Source: Paraphysomonas bandaiensis (Eukaryota; Chrysophyceae). Taken from it: 64,000 nucleotides of DNA. Below are positions 35,588 to 47,862 of this stretch, piece after piece. A model generated the notes under the pieces. It saw nothing but the letters and a program-made list of their open reading frames with translations. It was not told where the DNA came from and did no database searches. The first letter of the stretch is position 1, and each line of letters starts with the position of its first letter. The DNA lies in assembly GCA_965644295.1 (NCBI GenBank), contig CBFFRP010000127.1, forward strand, positions 1-64,000, given 5' to 3'. The position numbers and the translations under genes are program-made.

Positions 35588-37764
35588 ATGTTCTCTAAAT
35601 TATTGTATGGTTCATTAGTTACAGCGGGAGTGAGCAATGCGATGATCAACTCCACAGCGGGTACAATCAGCCTCCCAGAGCTCAATGTATTGGAGGGGTC
35701 TGTTACTGTCAGTGGTCTTTCATCGGGTGGTTTTATGGCTGCACAGATGCATGTTGCATATAGCTCTCTGTTCAGTGGTGTTGGTATCTTTGCAGGTGGA
35801 CCTTACTACTGCGCTCAAGACAGCCTCACAGTAGCAACTGAGCAGTGCATGTATAACCTGATGGGTGGCCCGCAGGTCACCAAGCTAATATCCTATACCG
35901 ATGAGCAGTCGTCAAAGGGAGAAATTGACTCCACGGATAACATGGCAGACGACAAGGTGTATGTCTTCAGTGGGTCAAAAGACACAACAGTGTATCCTGC
36001 TGTTGTGAAGACTTTGGAAGATTACTACGCCCCGTATGTCAAATCTGCGCTAACCACAGAGTATACTATCCCTGCTCAACACTGTATTCCAACACTGGAC
36101 TATGGTGAAGCATGTGGGGTACATATGTCGCCTTATATCGGAGACTGTGATTACTCTGGCGCTGGTCATGCTTTTCAAACCTTTTACGGCAGTGATCTTG
36201 TTATAGGTATTTCTTTCGTAGTATAGTATAAGTTGGGTATTGATATTTATTGACTTAGGTACTGCAAAAGAGTCTAATCTATTTCAATTTGACCAGACGG
36301 AATTTTTCACTGGGTCGGACACCTCTATCAATGACTTTGGATTTGTATATATTCCCAGTGCATGCAGTGACGGGTCTACAGCTTGTCGCCTACACATATC
36401 CTATCATGGATGCGCGCAGGATTACGCAAGCATCGGAGATGTGTGGGCGGATCACGCGGGATACAATGACTGGGCGGAGGCTAACAACATTATCGTGGTG
36501 TACCCGTATGCTAAGAAGGACGTGAGTCTGGGTAACTCAAACGCGTGCTGGGACTGGTGGGGGTATACCGGTGACGACTATGTACTCAAGAAGGGAGTTC
36601 AAATGGAGTTTTCTAAAAAAGTTCTTGATAGAGTGATCGGAAGCTCATTTGCAAATGATGATAGCCCCGTAAGCGTTGACGATGATACTTCTGCCGGCGA
36701 TGACACAATTAACGCAGACGACTTGTCAACTGATGACGTTATTCCGAATGACGACCACCAACAAAATGATGACGATGGGCTATTCAAGTTGAAATCCTAC
36801 GATATCATTAATGGATCTGTTACTGTCAGTGGTCTTTCATCGGGTGGTTTTATGGCTGCACAGATGCATGTTGCATATAGCTCTCTGTTCAGTGGTGTTG
36901 GTATCTTTGCAGGCGGACCTTACTACTGCGCTCAAGACAGCCTCACAGTAGCAACTGAGCAGTGCATGTATAACCTGATGGGTGGCCCGCAGGTCACCAA
37001 GCTAATATCCTATACCGATGAGCAATCGTCAAAGGGAGAAATTGACTCCACGGATAACATGGCAGACGACAAGGTGTATGTCTTCAGTGGGTCAAAAGAC
37101 ACAACAGTGTATCCTGCTGTTGTGAAGACTTTGGAAGATTACTACGCCCCGTATGTCAAATCTGCGCTAACCACAGAGTATACTATCCCTGCTCAACACT
37201 GTATTCCAACACTGGACTATGGTGAAGCATGTGGGGTACATATGTCGCCTTATATCGGAGACTGTGATTACTCTGGCGCTGGTCATGCTTTTCAAACCTT
37301 TTACGGCAGTGATCTTGTTATAGGTATTTCTTTCGTAGTATAGTATAAGTTGGGTATTGATATTTATTGACTTAGGTACTGCAAAAGAGTCTAATCTATT
37401 TCAATTTGACCAGACGGAATTTTTCACTGGGTCGGACACCTCTATCAATGACTTTGGATTTGTATATATTCCCAGTGCATGCAGTGACGGGTCTACAGCT
37501 TGTCGCCTACACATATCCTATCATGGATGCGCGCAGGATTACGCAAGCATCGGAGATGTGTGGGCGGATCACGCGGGATACAATGACTGGGCGGAGGCTA
37601 ACAACATTATCGTGGTGTACCCGTATGCTAAGAAGGACGTGAGTCTGGGTAACTCAAACGCGTGCTGGGACTGGTGGGGGTATACCGGTGACGACTATGT
37701 ACTCAAGAAGGGAGTTCAAATGGAGTTTTCTAAGAAAGTTCTCGACAGGCTAATGGGTAACTAA
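35588..37764 (+). CDS. Secreted PHB-depolymerase-like esterase with two near-identical tandem domains
   Basis: Exons: 35588-36206, 36259-37323, 37376-37764 (2073 nt, 690 aa). A signal-peptide-like start (MFSKLLYGSLVTAGVSNA) precedes two copies of an alpha/beta-hydrolase domain. Each contains the nucleophile box VSGLSSGGFMAAQM, GIFAGGPYYCAQ, VYVFSGSKDTTV and the second part SYHGCAQDYASIGD and AHDHAGYNDWAEANN-like, as in bacterial extracellular poly(3-hydroxybutyrate) depolymerases. The copies are separated by a linker of about 60 residues very rich in Asp/Asn. The repeat period is exactly 1117 bp and includes the intron, so this is a recent DNA-level duplication. The final copy ends DRLMGN. 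Both copies keep the catalytic Ser box. Substrate (PHB or other polyester/ester) is inferred only from the family. Confidence 0.87.
35699..37757 (+). repeat. Tandem 1117-bp duplication inside the esterase gene
   Basis: The sequence from about 35699 to 36640 recurs at about 36816 to 37757, offset 1117 bp, with only a few base changes visible (for example GCAGGTGGA/GCAGGCGGA near 35795/36912 and GAGCAG/GAGCAA near 35905/37022). The 52-bp intron is also the same in both copies. Identity drops at the linker (about 36650-36815), which is present once. Confidence 0.95.
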
Positions 37765-40582
37765 TCTGGAAATGCGAGTATCAGCAGCGATGAATTGCGG
37801 GTTAATTTGATTGCCATTAATTGAATTGTAGTCAGTGATCTCTGCCTTGCCATGTGCTGTATTATACCGCATTATTTTGATGTTCCATCTTCTGGAATGA
37901 TTCGACTTACTGAGCCGTGTTAGAATGTCGTGACAATTATTGAGTTCGAACGAATAACATATTAATTGAATTTAAATTCGATTTTGCGTGATTAGTATAT
38001 CAATTCGCTTTATGCAAGTCCTTTCCACTTTTAAGGCATCTGAATTTGGCTGCTTCACGTATAAAATTTTAAAATAATTAGCCCTGTTGCGGCAAGTCCA
38101 ACTTACGCTCGACGCCTACAGAATTGCGATAGAAAAAGAATAGTGGAAGTGAACAAACAATTTCTACAATATCAAGTGAAATCCATCATGGGATAACGAC
38201 GATGTTATCACCTGATATTGTAGATAGTAGATATGATATATAATAAGTGGTGCTGATTATCAGTGGGCAATCCTTGCTATTTCTGCTTACAATTGCTAGC
38301 GGAATGCAGACGAGCAGGAATTTCATCCCTTGATTAAGTCACAATAACATTTTAAAGCAGCATCTTCGGAGTCGAAAAACGTATTACTGCAGAAGTTTGA
38401 ATAACATCTCTGTCAATGTCTGATTATTATTTAGCAATAGGCGTGTAAGAGTCAGAACTAATGTAGCAAAACAATTTAAGTGCAAAAACGTTTCAAAGTG
38501 CAATATTTACTATTTTTAAGTGATTACTAATGTTGACTGTAAGTTACCGACAGCATATATATGTCACCGAAACATGCTACTACTGCTACTACTGCTAATG
38601 TAGTAAATATAACTCTTGCAGCTTGATAATAATAATAAGTAATAAGCTTTCAGCTACACATTTTAATAAGGCCTCACTGGATGCATATAGCCACACGAAC
38701 GTGTCCCTGATTAAAGAATTTAACTATACTGAGTAATCGTTCATAATAGTATATTGTCAGTCCAATGTACGTTGGACACCGCCCAAAAACAACTGGGAAC
38801 ACAGGCCCACCAAGATCCTACGGCTCACGGCACCAAAGCAAACCACACCCGGAATTAATGCCTACACCTATACGAAACCCTTGCAATGACCGCAGCCCTG
38901 ACGTTCTCTGCACCCATATGGACCGACTGTCAGGTGGTGCAAACACGAACCACCGAGGCCCTCTCATCCAGACGGCGTGCTCTCGGAACGAAGCCTCAGG
39001 GCATATTTTACGAATGCCTCGCCACAGCAAACCGTAGACAGCGCCCAATAAAATGGGTGCGCTCACATCCAGAACGTCGAACTCAAGATCAAGGCCAATG
39101 GGCCTACACTGATCATGGTATCTACATATAGCCGATACCGCCGCCAGTGGTGACTGGGCAATGATAAACAAAAACTCCTCGGAGACTCTAACTACTGCGT
39201 TGTCACAACGGATATCATTCACATGTTAGAGGAATTCCTTACCACAGGCCAATGGCACTGGAGGAGGTACGACTAATACCTACTCATAGACAACGGCTCC
39301 ATGCTCGGCGATGTTATCGACCTCAGCCACCAATGGGACCTTCATCAATACACCCTCAGGCGAGATATAACGTACGCTACAAGTTCAACGCGGGAATCAC
39401 AATACTGGACACGCACTTCGCACTCACAACTCCTCCAAACATTACATCTCCTTCCCAGACCGCATACATATGTATGGGACAAATCTTACGCGATGGGACG
39501 AAACCGGGCCAATGGCAAAAAACAGGCACAGACCACACCACAACTGCCAGATGCACAGACTGTGAGCACCCAACAGACAACATGATGGCGCACATGCTAC
39601 TCACCTGCACACATCCCGAATACGCAAAAACGCCTTCCAAACACATCAAACCCAACTTCACAAAATTCGACAGCAAAGGCCCCCACATCCATGGTTCCAT
39701 ACTGCCATTTAGAACCAACTTAGTGAAAGCAGCATGGAATCCAAACACGCCCAGGTTGAGAGATACCGGACTAGTCAACTCACCGCTACACAATTAGCCA
39801 ACGCCTTTGGGCACAACCTCCCTGTATGCACACTAGTTTCACACCCTGGAAAAATCACCACGACGCTACTATACGCCCACTATATACAAAAGAGGAATAA
39901 ACATGATTCAAAACAGAGGCAGCAGATACCACACCTCTAACACCGGAAACACAGACCTCGACTCCCGCACACTACCCGATGCACCGTACTCAGAGAACTG
40001 ACACTACTCCGGCTACTCCGAGCAACATCCACTCCCAGAACCAAATACCCCACTCGAACCCGCTCACGGTCCAGGCCTGCACATCCACTCCGGAAACAAC
40101 TACTACTTGCCATAGATAGAACTCCTAATACAAGAACTAGCCGACTTTCCGTAACTGATCTCAATTCTCACTTACACGCTACCCACTCCACTCCCCAAGT
40201 AACGTGCGGCACAGGAACACTGCCCAAAGGTAGACCAATACAAGGGACGGTTGCAGCAATGCATAAATAGTCCCGAGGTGGTTGAATTCTTTAGTAAATA
40301 GCAAATTTCATAGTTCATTAAACCCATAGCTACACTACTTACGAATACTAGACACAGTCGCCCTCATGTAGTAATCAGATATTGTATATCTTGAGATGAA
40401 TGCGGCACAAAAAAAAACACTTTCGGTATTGACCAATATTGATTATACTATTTCGTCAAATATTGATATCTATTAGTAAGGTATTGTAATAGATATATGA
40501 TACATAGTAATTAATAAGTATACTTGTTCATTGACCATATTGGGCAGTAGGCATCGGCTCATTGTCATATGTGATCGGCGAT
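37765..40582. other. Long convergent spacer with retroelement remnant
   Basis: From 37765 to 38760 the DNA is AT-rich. A short inverted REP-A-like end (GTCTGATTATTATTTAGCAATAGGCG) lies at about 38419-38444. From about 38765 to 40200 the base composition changes to GC-balanced and C-rich on the plus strand: this is the retroelement remnant, described separately. From 40200 to 40582 nothing is recognisable. Confidence 0.5.
38765..39940 (+). pseudogene. Non-LTR retrotransposon remnant (RNase H and C-terminal Cys/His finger)
   Basis: Broken plus-strand frames retain an RNase H-like region: IWTDCQVVQTRTTEALSS (TDC carrying the catalytic Asp), IKWVRSHPERR (the WVxSH motif) and IYIADTAAS (final Asp). 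A following frame (39252-39797) contains VRYKFNAGI and, at about 39552, the finger CTDCEHPTDNMMAHMLLTC, the CxxC-H-C motif found after the reverse transcriptase in many LINE-type elements. Frameshifts and stops separate the pieces, and no reverse transcriptase core is left. Its base composition is unlike its surroundings. Confidence 0.6.
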
Positions 40583-41906
40583 CTATGTTTTAACGTAGGT
40601 ATCAAATGGCCAATATAGATCACATTCAATGAGGTTTATATTAGCCTTGCGATAGCACTCTACCAGTCCATCATGTGCAGCCGTCACTACAACGCCGTCG
40701 CATCCATCAGTTTTGTCACACCATTGCTGGCATTCCGATAAAGAAAAAATTCCACACGGTTCGGATGAGTCGATATCATCTGCGCCATGGTCACTCCAAC
40801 AATTCGATCCGGAGTTCAAAATGTATCCCGCGCAGCCTCCCACCTTTTCGCTGCTCTTACATGGGTTGGCACAGATAATATCATCCAATATTCGCACAAC
40901 ATCCCCGTAATGTGAATCATCTATCCATACTTGATACTGGTTGTTTTCTGTATCAGTAACATCGAAGTCTTCGTGCCCATAGTAGTCAACGTTATTTGTT
41001 CCCGCATACGCGGTAGAGTATAGAGATTCCACTCCACGAATGGCCATATACACAGATATAAGGTCCCATGAAGGACGAGATCCGTAGTTAGTCCACAACT
41101 GGTATGCCTCCTTGACCGGTCCCGATCCACACCCCTCTTGGAACCGAGATCCAGTGAGTATATTTTCCCCATTTAGAGAGAAGTACTATAAATATTGTCA
41201 GTGTCAGTCTATGGAAAACATCAACATGAAATTACTGGGCTACCTGTCGAATAGATGACGGGATGTGGTCAACTACATACTGTGCCGCCCCATCACAGTC
41301 TTCTGTCGATCCTAGCCACGGACTCCACTCACTCCCATCGGAATCTCCACAGCCAAAATTATAGCCTCCATCCATGTAGTGCACCTCACGAACTTTTGAA
41401 ACAAATAGATCATATTCAGCTTGAAGAATATTGCGAATTGCCAACGGTTCGCCGATAGAAACAACAACTACAGTGTTGTTATCTGCCCCGGACAAGGCCT
41501 TCTTATACGCAGACACTTCGTCCAGCACTTGGTCATAGTTTTGAATATCTGAAGGGTAATCCCTTTCAATAGAGGATGTGTAACTGTCTTGAGCATCCTG
41601 AGCATCATCAGAGGAGCCCCACTGACCTCTGTATCCTCCAAGTTCCAAGTCAAATCTGTCATACCAGTGATTGATGACATCCACCCCACCAATACCCTTA
41701 TAAAAGGCAGTGTTATGAATCACTGCGAGTATCTCAGCCTCTCCGATATCTTGAAAATAATTCCCTACAGCGATAGCCCCCACATCGTCCACATCGAACC
41801 CAAGATCCGTGTCGATGATGAGCTGAACTGGACTGCTACATACAAACAAACCCACAGATAGGTATATCAATACAGAAAGAGAAGACAAGTAGCAGATCAT
41901 ATTCAT
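40583..41906 (-). CDS. Secreted inosine-uridine-type nucleoside hydrolase with C-terminal Cys-rich domain
   Basis: Exons (minus): 41906-41244 and 41185-40583 (1266 nt, 421 aa). A signal peptide (about residues 1-25, ICYLSSLSVLIYLSVGLFVC) is followed by the nucleoside hydrolase calcium site LIIDTDLGFDVDDVGAIAVG (DTDxxxDxDD). Further family-like segments are AVIHNTAFYKG, VVVVSIGEPLAIRNIL and VHYMDGGYNFG. After about residue 330 there is a Cys-rich module (CANPCKSS, GCAGYILNSGSNCWSDHG, CGIFSLSECQQWCDK, CDGVVV, VECYRKA) that resembles a PAN/apple-type domain. Secretion plus an adhesive-type module suggests extracellular purine/pyrimidine salvage or digestion. The PAN assignment is tentative. Confidence 0.85.
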
Positions 41907-42368
41907 GAGGGAAGATTAGTTGATAGAACTTTATCTCCGCTCATCAAGATTTCCTTCTATCTATCTACCATCTCCTGTGTGTATATACATACATACATAC
42001 ATACACGACTATATCTACTGCTCTGCTGCGTATGTGAAGAAGGGACTGACAGTATCCAGATACGCTGCTGGGATTCATATAGATAGAAGTATACACTGCT
42101 GCTGGTGATTGTTGTCCCCCTGTAGTTTTACACCACATCTTAATGTATGAGAATATGAGTAGAGATGTGATACTACTGTCTGCTGTATACCATATACAGT
42201 ACTCTGCTGTATATACATACTCATGCTCCTGTGTGTACATTTCTATGATGTGATGCGTGAGCTGAGTATGATATAGCGATATACACCACACCATATCGAT
42301 CCATAGACACTGTCGGTAGGAGGAGGCTGTGACTCAGGGCTATTCGTCTATTAACCTATCAGTCTGGT
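41907..42368. promoter_or_regulatory. Divergent spacer, nucleoside hydrolase / MAP2K
   Basis: A 462-bp spacer between start codons, with a (TACA)n microsatellite at about 41986-42004. No other feature is identified. Confidence 0.4.
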
Positions 42369-44872
42369 ATGGGTGGGATAGTCACCACAGAGAATGTGGA
42401 GGTGAATGTGGACCCCGCCAACAGAGACCTCATACAGGGGTACACTCGACTGGTCAGAGAACGCAAAGGCGAGGATGAGATCTATAATGAGATCAGTCAA
42501 TCATATATGAGTGTACGCAGTGATACACAGCAGAGGCTCAGCTTATCTCGACGAGCGTCCATCAGCAGCATTGCTCTTGAGCAATTATCAGTGTCATTGC
42601 GAACTGGCGCGGCGATTGAGACTTCAGATCGGGCTCGGACTAGTAGTGATGATGGAAATGAAGTAAAACAAACAGTATTTGCTAAAAAGCTTCGACCAGT
42701 TCTGAGAGTGGATGTTGATTCAGGAGAAAATAGTAGTGGACGCACATCTGCAACTCCTACACGCCAGAAGGCAACGCCGTTCAAAACTCCTCGTGTAGAA
42801 TCTCAACTTCTTAATAATGACGAGTTGGTAATGGGTACATTCAGAATAACGAAGAATGGATTGTCTGAACAATCTGCATCCAGCTATAGTGCAAACACAA
42901 TGAGTATCACCAGTCGGTCAGATTTTATAGAAATTCGGACTCTTGGATCCGGCACCGCTGGTGTTGTTGTAGAAGCTCTGCATATACCTACTTTGACTCT
43001 AGTTGCAATCAAAATGCTGACGATTGCTACAAATGAGGAGCGACACATGATCAACTCTGAGCTCTCCATCCTGCACAGCAATTTAATGAAACTGAACATT
43101 GTCAGTGATCGATTGGAAGATCTGAGTGAAGAGGACGAACATGAAACAGATACTAGCCTTAGTAACACTGAAGAAGAAAAAGGTGCACAGAAGATGGAAC
43201 GTGCCACAAGCCTGTTTGAATCGGATTGTCCGCATATTCTTGGACTATATGATGGTAAGTAGACTGAGGCCAACCAGAATTTCACCTGTATTGGTGTTAA
43301 AAGTATTTGACTGTTCATCTATTATCTAAGCTGCACAATATGAATTACTGTCAGTTATGTATTTAATTTGCATTGGTAACAGCCTTCTTGTGTCCTGTTT
43401 CCGGCATGGTCCATCTTGTGCTTGAGTATATGGATGGAGGGTCATTGCAAGATGTTGTGGACAGAGGAGGGTGTGTTGAAGAAAAGTTATTGGCTCGTTT
43501 CTCTCATCAGGTATTGTAGCGCCATATTGTTTTAATAGTTACGTATATGTTATATTCGACAACAAAAGTTTACACGTCTTGCAAACACCCTTTGTCTGTG
43601 AATTATCACAAACTGAAACTGGGCGCAGATTTTATTAGGACTTAAAAATCTTCACAACAACCGACAGCTTCACAGGTAATATTAGCTGTCCAAGATTGTT
43701 ATGTTGCGACTCCCCTTATGTAGTCATGGGTGTCAGGGATATCAAACCCGGAAATATTCTTTTGAATTGCGACGGAGTAGTAAAAATTGCTGACTTTGGA
43801 ATAGCGAAGGTCATCAGTACCAGCAATAGAGGGGGTAATAGCTTTGTGGGGACAATGAAGTACATGGTATGTATCGTATTCTATTGAATGGTTTAAGTTT
43901 GACTGATATGGTCCCGGCAGGCACCTGAGAGATTGGGAAATAATCCGTATTCATACCCTGCTGACATTTGGTCGTTTGGTCTGACGATGCTTAGTATTGC
44001 CCTTGGAAAGTTTCCAATTGATGATAGCGTCTCACAGGTAGATTGGTATATTTATGTATGAATGAAGCGCATACTGACATTCATGTTAAGCTTGATTAAA
44101 TATTTGAGACTATTCTATGTCCGTATGAAGCTAATAAATATTATGCTAGTTTTGGGACCTGGTGCAATACGTCTGCGATGAGCCAAGTCCAAGTCCGGGA
44201 GAAGGATTTTCTGATGAATTCAACGATTTTATATCGTTGTGCTTGCAAAAAGATCCACAAGATAGAGGCACGGCTGAAGAGCTTCTAGACCATGAGTTTT
44301 TGAAAAAAGGTAAGCGGTCTTCTATGGTGGATCAGTTGGACGAAGTTGACCCGGATTTCCATGAGCCTGCTGCGTCGCCCCAGCCCTCACCTATCAGCCT
44401 TGCACATTTAGCTGAAGATGTAGTTACCGAAGGAATGCCTCCTATCCTCCACGCTAATTTTAAAGGGACCAGTGAGGGAGGGTCCATGAGGAGCCACATG
44501 TCAGATATCGCCTCGGACAACGCACTGATAACATCTATTCGACTACACCACTTGGACACTATCATTACTAAGATCATCCAAAAATACACTTATGTAGATG
44601 ATTTGTGGGAATCTGGTAACATCGAAAGCATTAGATTGAGTTCACCACATGCAACAGATTCTGACGGCAATGTTGCACTAAGAAAGTCTCACAAGAGTGG
44701 GAGAAGAGGTTCCAAGAAGTCTTTTTTATTTGAGCCAATGAAGCTTTTGCCCGATTATGAAGGAAGGCGAGGTCTACTACATTGGACCCACTTTGCGAAG
44801 CAGCTTCACTTGCCTGTAGTTGCAGTTATTATGGCAGCGAAGAAAAAAATCGATGTAAAATATTTCTCCTAG
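42369..44872 (+). CDS. MAP kinase kinase-like (STE7-type) protein kinase
   Basis: Exons: 42369-43254, 43383-43510, 43629-43675, 43737-43866, 43921-44037, 44150-44872 (2031 nt, 676 aa). The start MGGIVTT could be myristoylated. A long Ser-rich N-terminal region precedes the kinase domain: GSGTAGVVVEA, VAIKML, then an acidic insertion (EDLSEEDEHETDTSLSNTEE) next to helix C, LVLEYMDGGSLQDVV, HRDIKPGNILLN (split by an intron, restored by splicing), IADFGIAKV, SFVGTMKYMAPERL, and DIWSFGLTML. The activation segment contains SNRGGNS, an S-x5-S spacing as in plant MAP2Ks rather than the animal S-x3-S/T. A C-terminal extension of about 200 residues is unrecognised and ends with a helical basic segment. 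Confidence 0.9.
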
Positions 44873-45476
44873 AAGTGCTATATATATGAATTTTTAATGA
44901 GGGACTGTTTTGTACACTGGATGGGTTTTCATTGCCATCGTGAATGAAGTGTGATATCAGTGAATGATATTGTTTTGAAGGGAATTGATATCAAAACCAA
45001 GTTGTATAGCTTTCTTGACTAATTACAAGACGCGCACATTTCCTCCAACCATTACTTTACGTTTTGAAATTAGTGCCCTATAATAATCAATTATGAAATA
45101 GATTTGCCTTTCCTGTTTTAGAATGTACGTTAACAGTTTCCAACAATCAATTAGAGCGAAATCAGGAATGAGCTTCGACTGAAAAAGTTGATCTGGGTTG
45201 ATGAGATTTTCTGGGAAAGTCAATAATCAATAAATTACTTTCTAACCAATTTGACCCTTTCTAACTGCTCTTATTTCGGCGTGTATATGGTGTATTGCGG
45301 ATTTAGGTGAATATCTCATAACCGACATGACAGTTGGGTTAGTTGCGGAACAATACTACTCACTTCTCACTTATCCTCTTACTTTAATATATATATATCT
45401 AAAGTAAGGGCATACACAAACTGTACACTGAACACTACAATGAGTCTCTGTACACTACAATGAATATCTATTTCCA
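44873..45476. other. Convergent spacer
   Basis: AT-rich, with a short (TA)n run near 45390-45402. I see no gene. Confidence 0.35.
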
Positions 45477-47384
45477 CTAGCTATTAGATACATCAACTTT
45501 AGATACATAGCAGTATAGTACAGGCGTACTGTCACCATAAGTTTCTCGGGTTAGTCTAACCAATTCTGAAGGAATAATGTTGTATCGAACTTGTTGGTTC
45601 ATTGGACCCCCACCCGTACACGACTTTGTATTAGTTGCATCATCTTGAATACCTATGTTTTTACAGGAGTCCAGAGATCGAAAACCCTTACCCACGGGCA
45701 CTTCACGTTGGGGTTTGCTACGTATAGGAATACCGATGAAGGTTGGAGTTTTACAGTCAGCCCGTTTTGGCAAGGCTACAAACGGAACACAAGACGTTCC
45801 TATTAAATCACAATCCAAACACTTCGAGTACACTGAAAACTCAATATAACCACCACTCACTTGATCCGAGAGAACCTCAAAGGAATATGTAACATTTGCG
45901 TTAAACATCGGGTTCGGATTATCATTCGACACTTCCGTGGATTTCTTATCATTACCCACAGATATCTTGACAAACGCATTTACATTTCGAGATATGATTC
46001 TCTTCAGTGGAGAACGCAAATTACAACATCCCAGCATATTGACAGCAATAATGTATTTTATTGTTGCGCTAGCTGAAGATCCAGAAGCTGACGGCGAGAC
46101 AGATTCTTTCCCTAAGAACTTTCCAGGGTACCAATACTTTCCCGGGTACCACGAGTCTTCCAACTGTGAATTTTGATTGTGTGAGCTGTCAGAATTCCTT
46201 TTGATGCCAAGGAACTTTCCTAAAACATACGTCATACGAGCACTGTGCCGGATGCTACAAAATATCGCACACAATATATATATTTACAGTGTGTCAGTAG
46301 AAAACACAAGGAAACACGAAACGTGTGACTTACCAGGGTACCAGGGATCAACATCAACTTCTCGACAATCTTTACTGACCTTCGAGTCAACATTATATTC
46401 TCGGATATCATAAATAGGATCAGTGTAATAGATTTTCATGGCTTCTTTTAGAGTCACGTCGTGAATACTCATAAGCTCTCGGACAACCTTCGCAAAATCC
46501 ATACCAAACATCTTTATATCTTCTTCAGAGTAGAACAATTCTTGAAATGGCATTTCTACTCGTGAGGGTATCAGAATAATGCGCACCAATGAGTCAAAGC
46601 GGACCCCCCGGTCTCTCTCCAGTGCTGTATCTGTACTGTTACTGACAGTGCTCGCGCTCCTCGAAGAAGTGTCATTGGAAGACACACTGCTGCACTCTGA
46701 TTCAAGTGGAGTGACCTGAATATGATGATCTAAGCGCTCATGTAAGCCCCCTCGTGGGGGAGTCCACAGCACTGTCTCTGCAGGCATACCATTACTAACA
46801 GATGCACTGTCATTCACCCACAGATAGGTCTCTTTACGATCACTCGATTCAGTATCATCATCCATTACAACGCCTGCTAATACTGAGCGACAACATCTTC
46901 GCCATTTAATATGACTTTTACTAGTCTTAGCCCTCATCATCAGCACATTCACACCCTCATCATGACTTTCACTTCTATTGGATTTTTTTGAAGAAAGAAA
47001 ATTACTCTTTGGATCATTGAATATTCGTATACTAACAATCACACCGAGCTCCCACTCTAGTGTAATCCCTATACGAAATTGACTTGATGTTGTTGAATTT
47101 GAAGTTGAAGATTCAGCAGGTGAGATGAGAAACCGAAATCTAGATCCACTTTTCGATGACTTCATATCAATTTGAAGTTCACCAACTTCTTCTTCAAATT
47201 TTCTGATTTGTGATTGTACTTCTCTCAGCCTATCACAGCACACTGTATACCCTGATCGATGGGACCCTATACTACAGTCTGGGGATAACAGATCTTCGAG
47301 GTTACGACACCCGCGTGTACCCTTCAGGGCATCCCAGAACACCAAAGAAGCGGACTGGGTGTCGAAACTGTACTTGGAATTCAT
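45477..47384 (-). CDS. C2-domain protein with WYPGK repeats
   Basis: Exons (minus): 47384-46334 and 46219-45477 (1794 nt, 597 aa). The N-terminal ~340 residues match nothing I know; they include a coiled-coil-like segment (DRLREVQSQIRKFEEEVGEL) and a Ser-rich region. Around residues 345-386 the motif WYPGK occurs three times (DPWYPGKFLGIKRN, then DSWYPGKYWYPGKFLGKE), and the single intron cuts the first one at G|K. A C2-like beta sandwich follows: YIIAVNMLGCCNLR, NAFVKISVGNDKKSTEVSN, NPMFNANVTYSFEVL. Only some of the calcium-binding Asp residues are apparent, so calcium dependence is uncertain. No signal peptide. Function unknown; membrane or phospholipid association is inferred from C2. Confidence 0.75.
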
Positions 47385-47862
47385 GAATCAGGATAAGTAT
47401 GTCAACGATGTCTCTGACTAAATCATAGTGAAGGGCTGTTAGATACGGCTATGTGTCGAGTAAGACAATGTCTAGATGTTAAGTGTTGTACTGTAAACTG
47501 CTGTATAGCTGTATGCTGTAGACTATGCATAGAGTATGTACCACACCCGGCCAGGGCATACACAGCGTACATATATATAACAAAGTACAGAGGAGAGAGT
47601 GGGGTTCACAGTATACATGATAATACAGTGCGTATACCCTGTGTTTGTGTTTTCATTATGGATAGCGGCGCTATCATCCACATCGCAGACCACATCACAA
47701 CATCACAGTGCAATAACACTTCGGCTGCAGGTTAGATAGGCTGGGTGGAGTATCAGCCACACCGGCATCTTACAAGCAGTTGACTGTATTTATAACCCAT
47801 CAGCAGTTATATCCATTTCTCTGTCGCGCTTGTTTCTCGGTGTTCATTAGCTGACTGATAGA
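47385..47862. promoter_or_regulatory. Divergent spacer, C2 protein / PAP2 phosphatase
   Basis: This 478-bp spacer between start codons contains a 94-codon plus-strand open frame (47451-47735) that is Cys/Ile-rich and shows no family features, so I do not call it. Confidence 0.35.

Noticed and set aside
38818-39222. 134-codon minus-strand open frame
   Set aside because: The plus strand at the same place carries RNase H motifs; the antisense frame has none.
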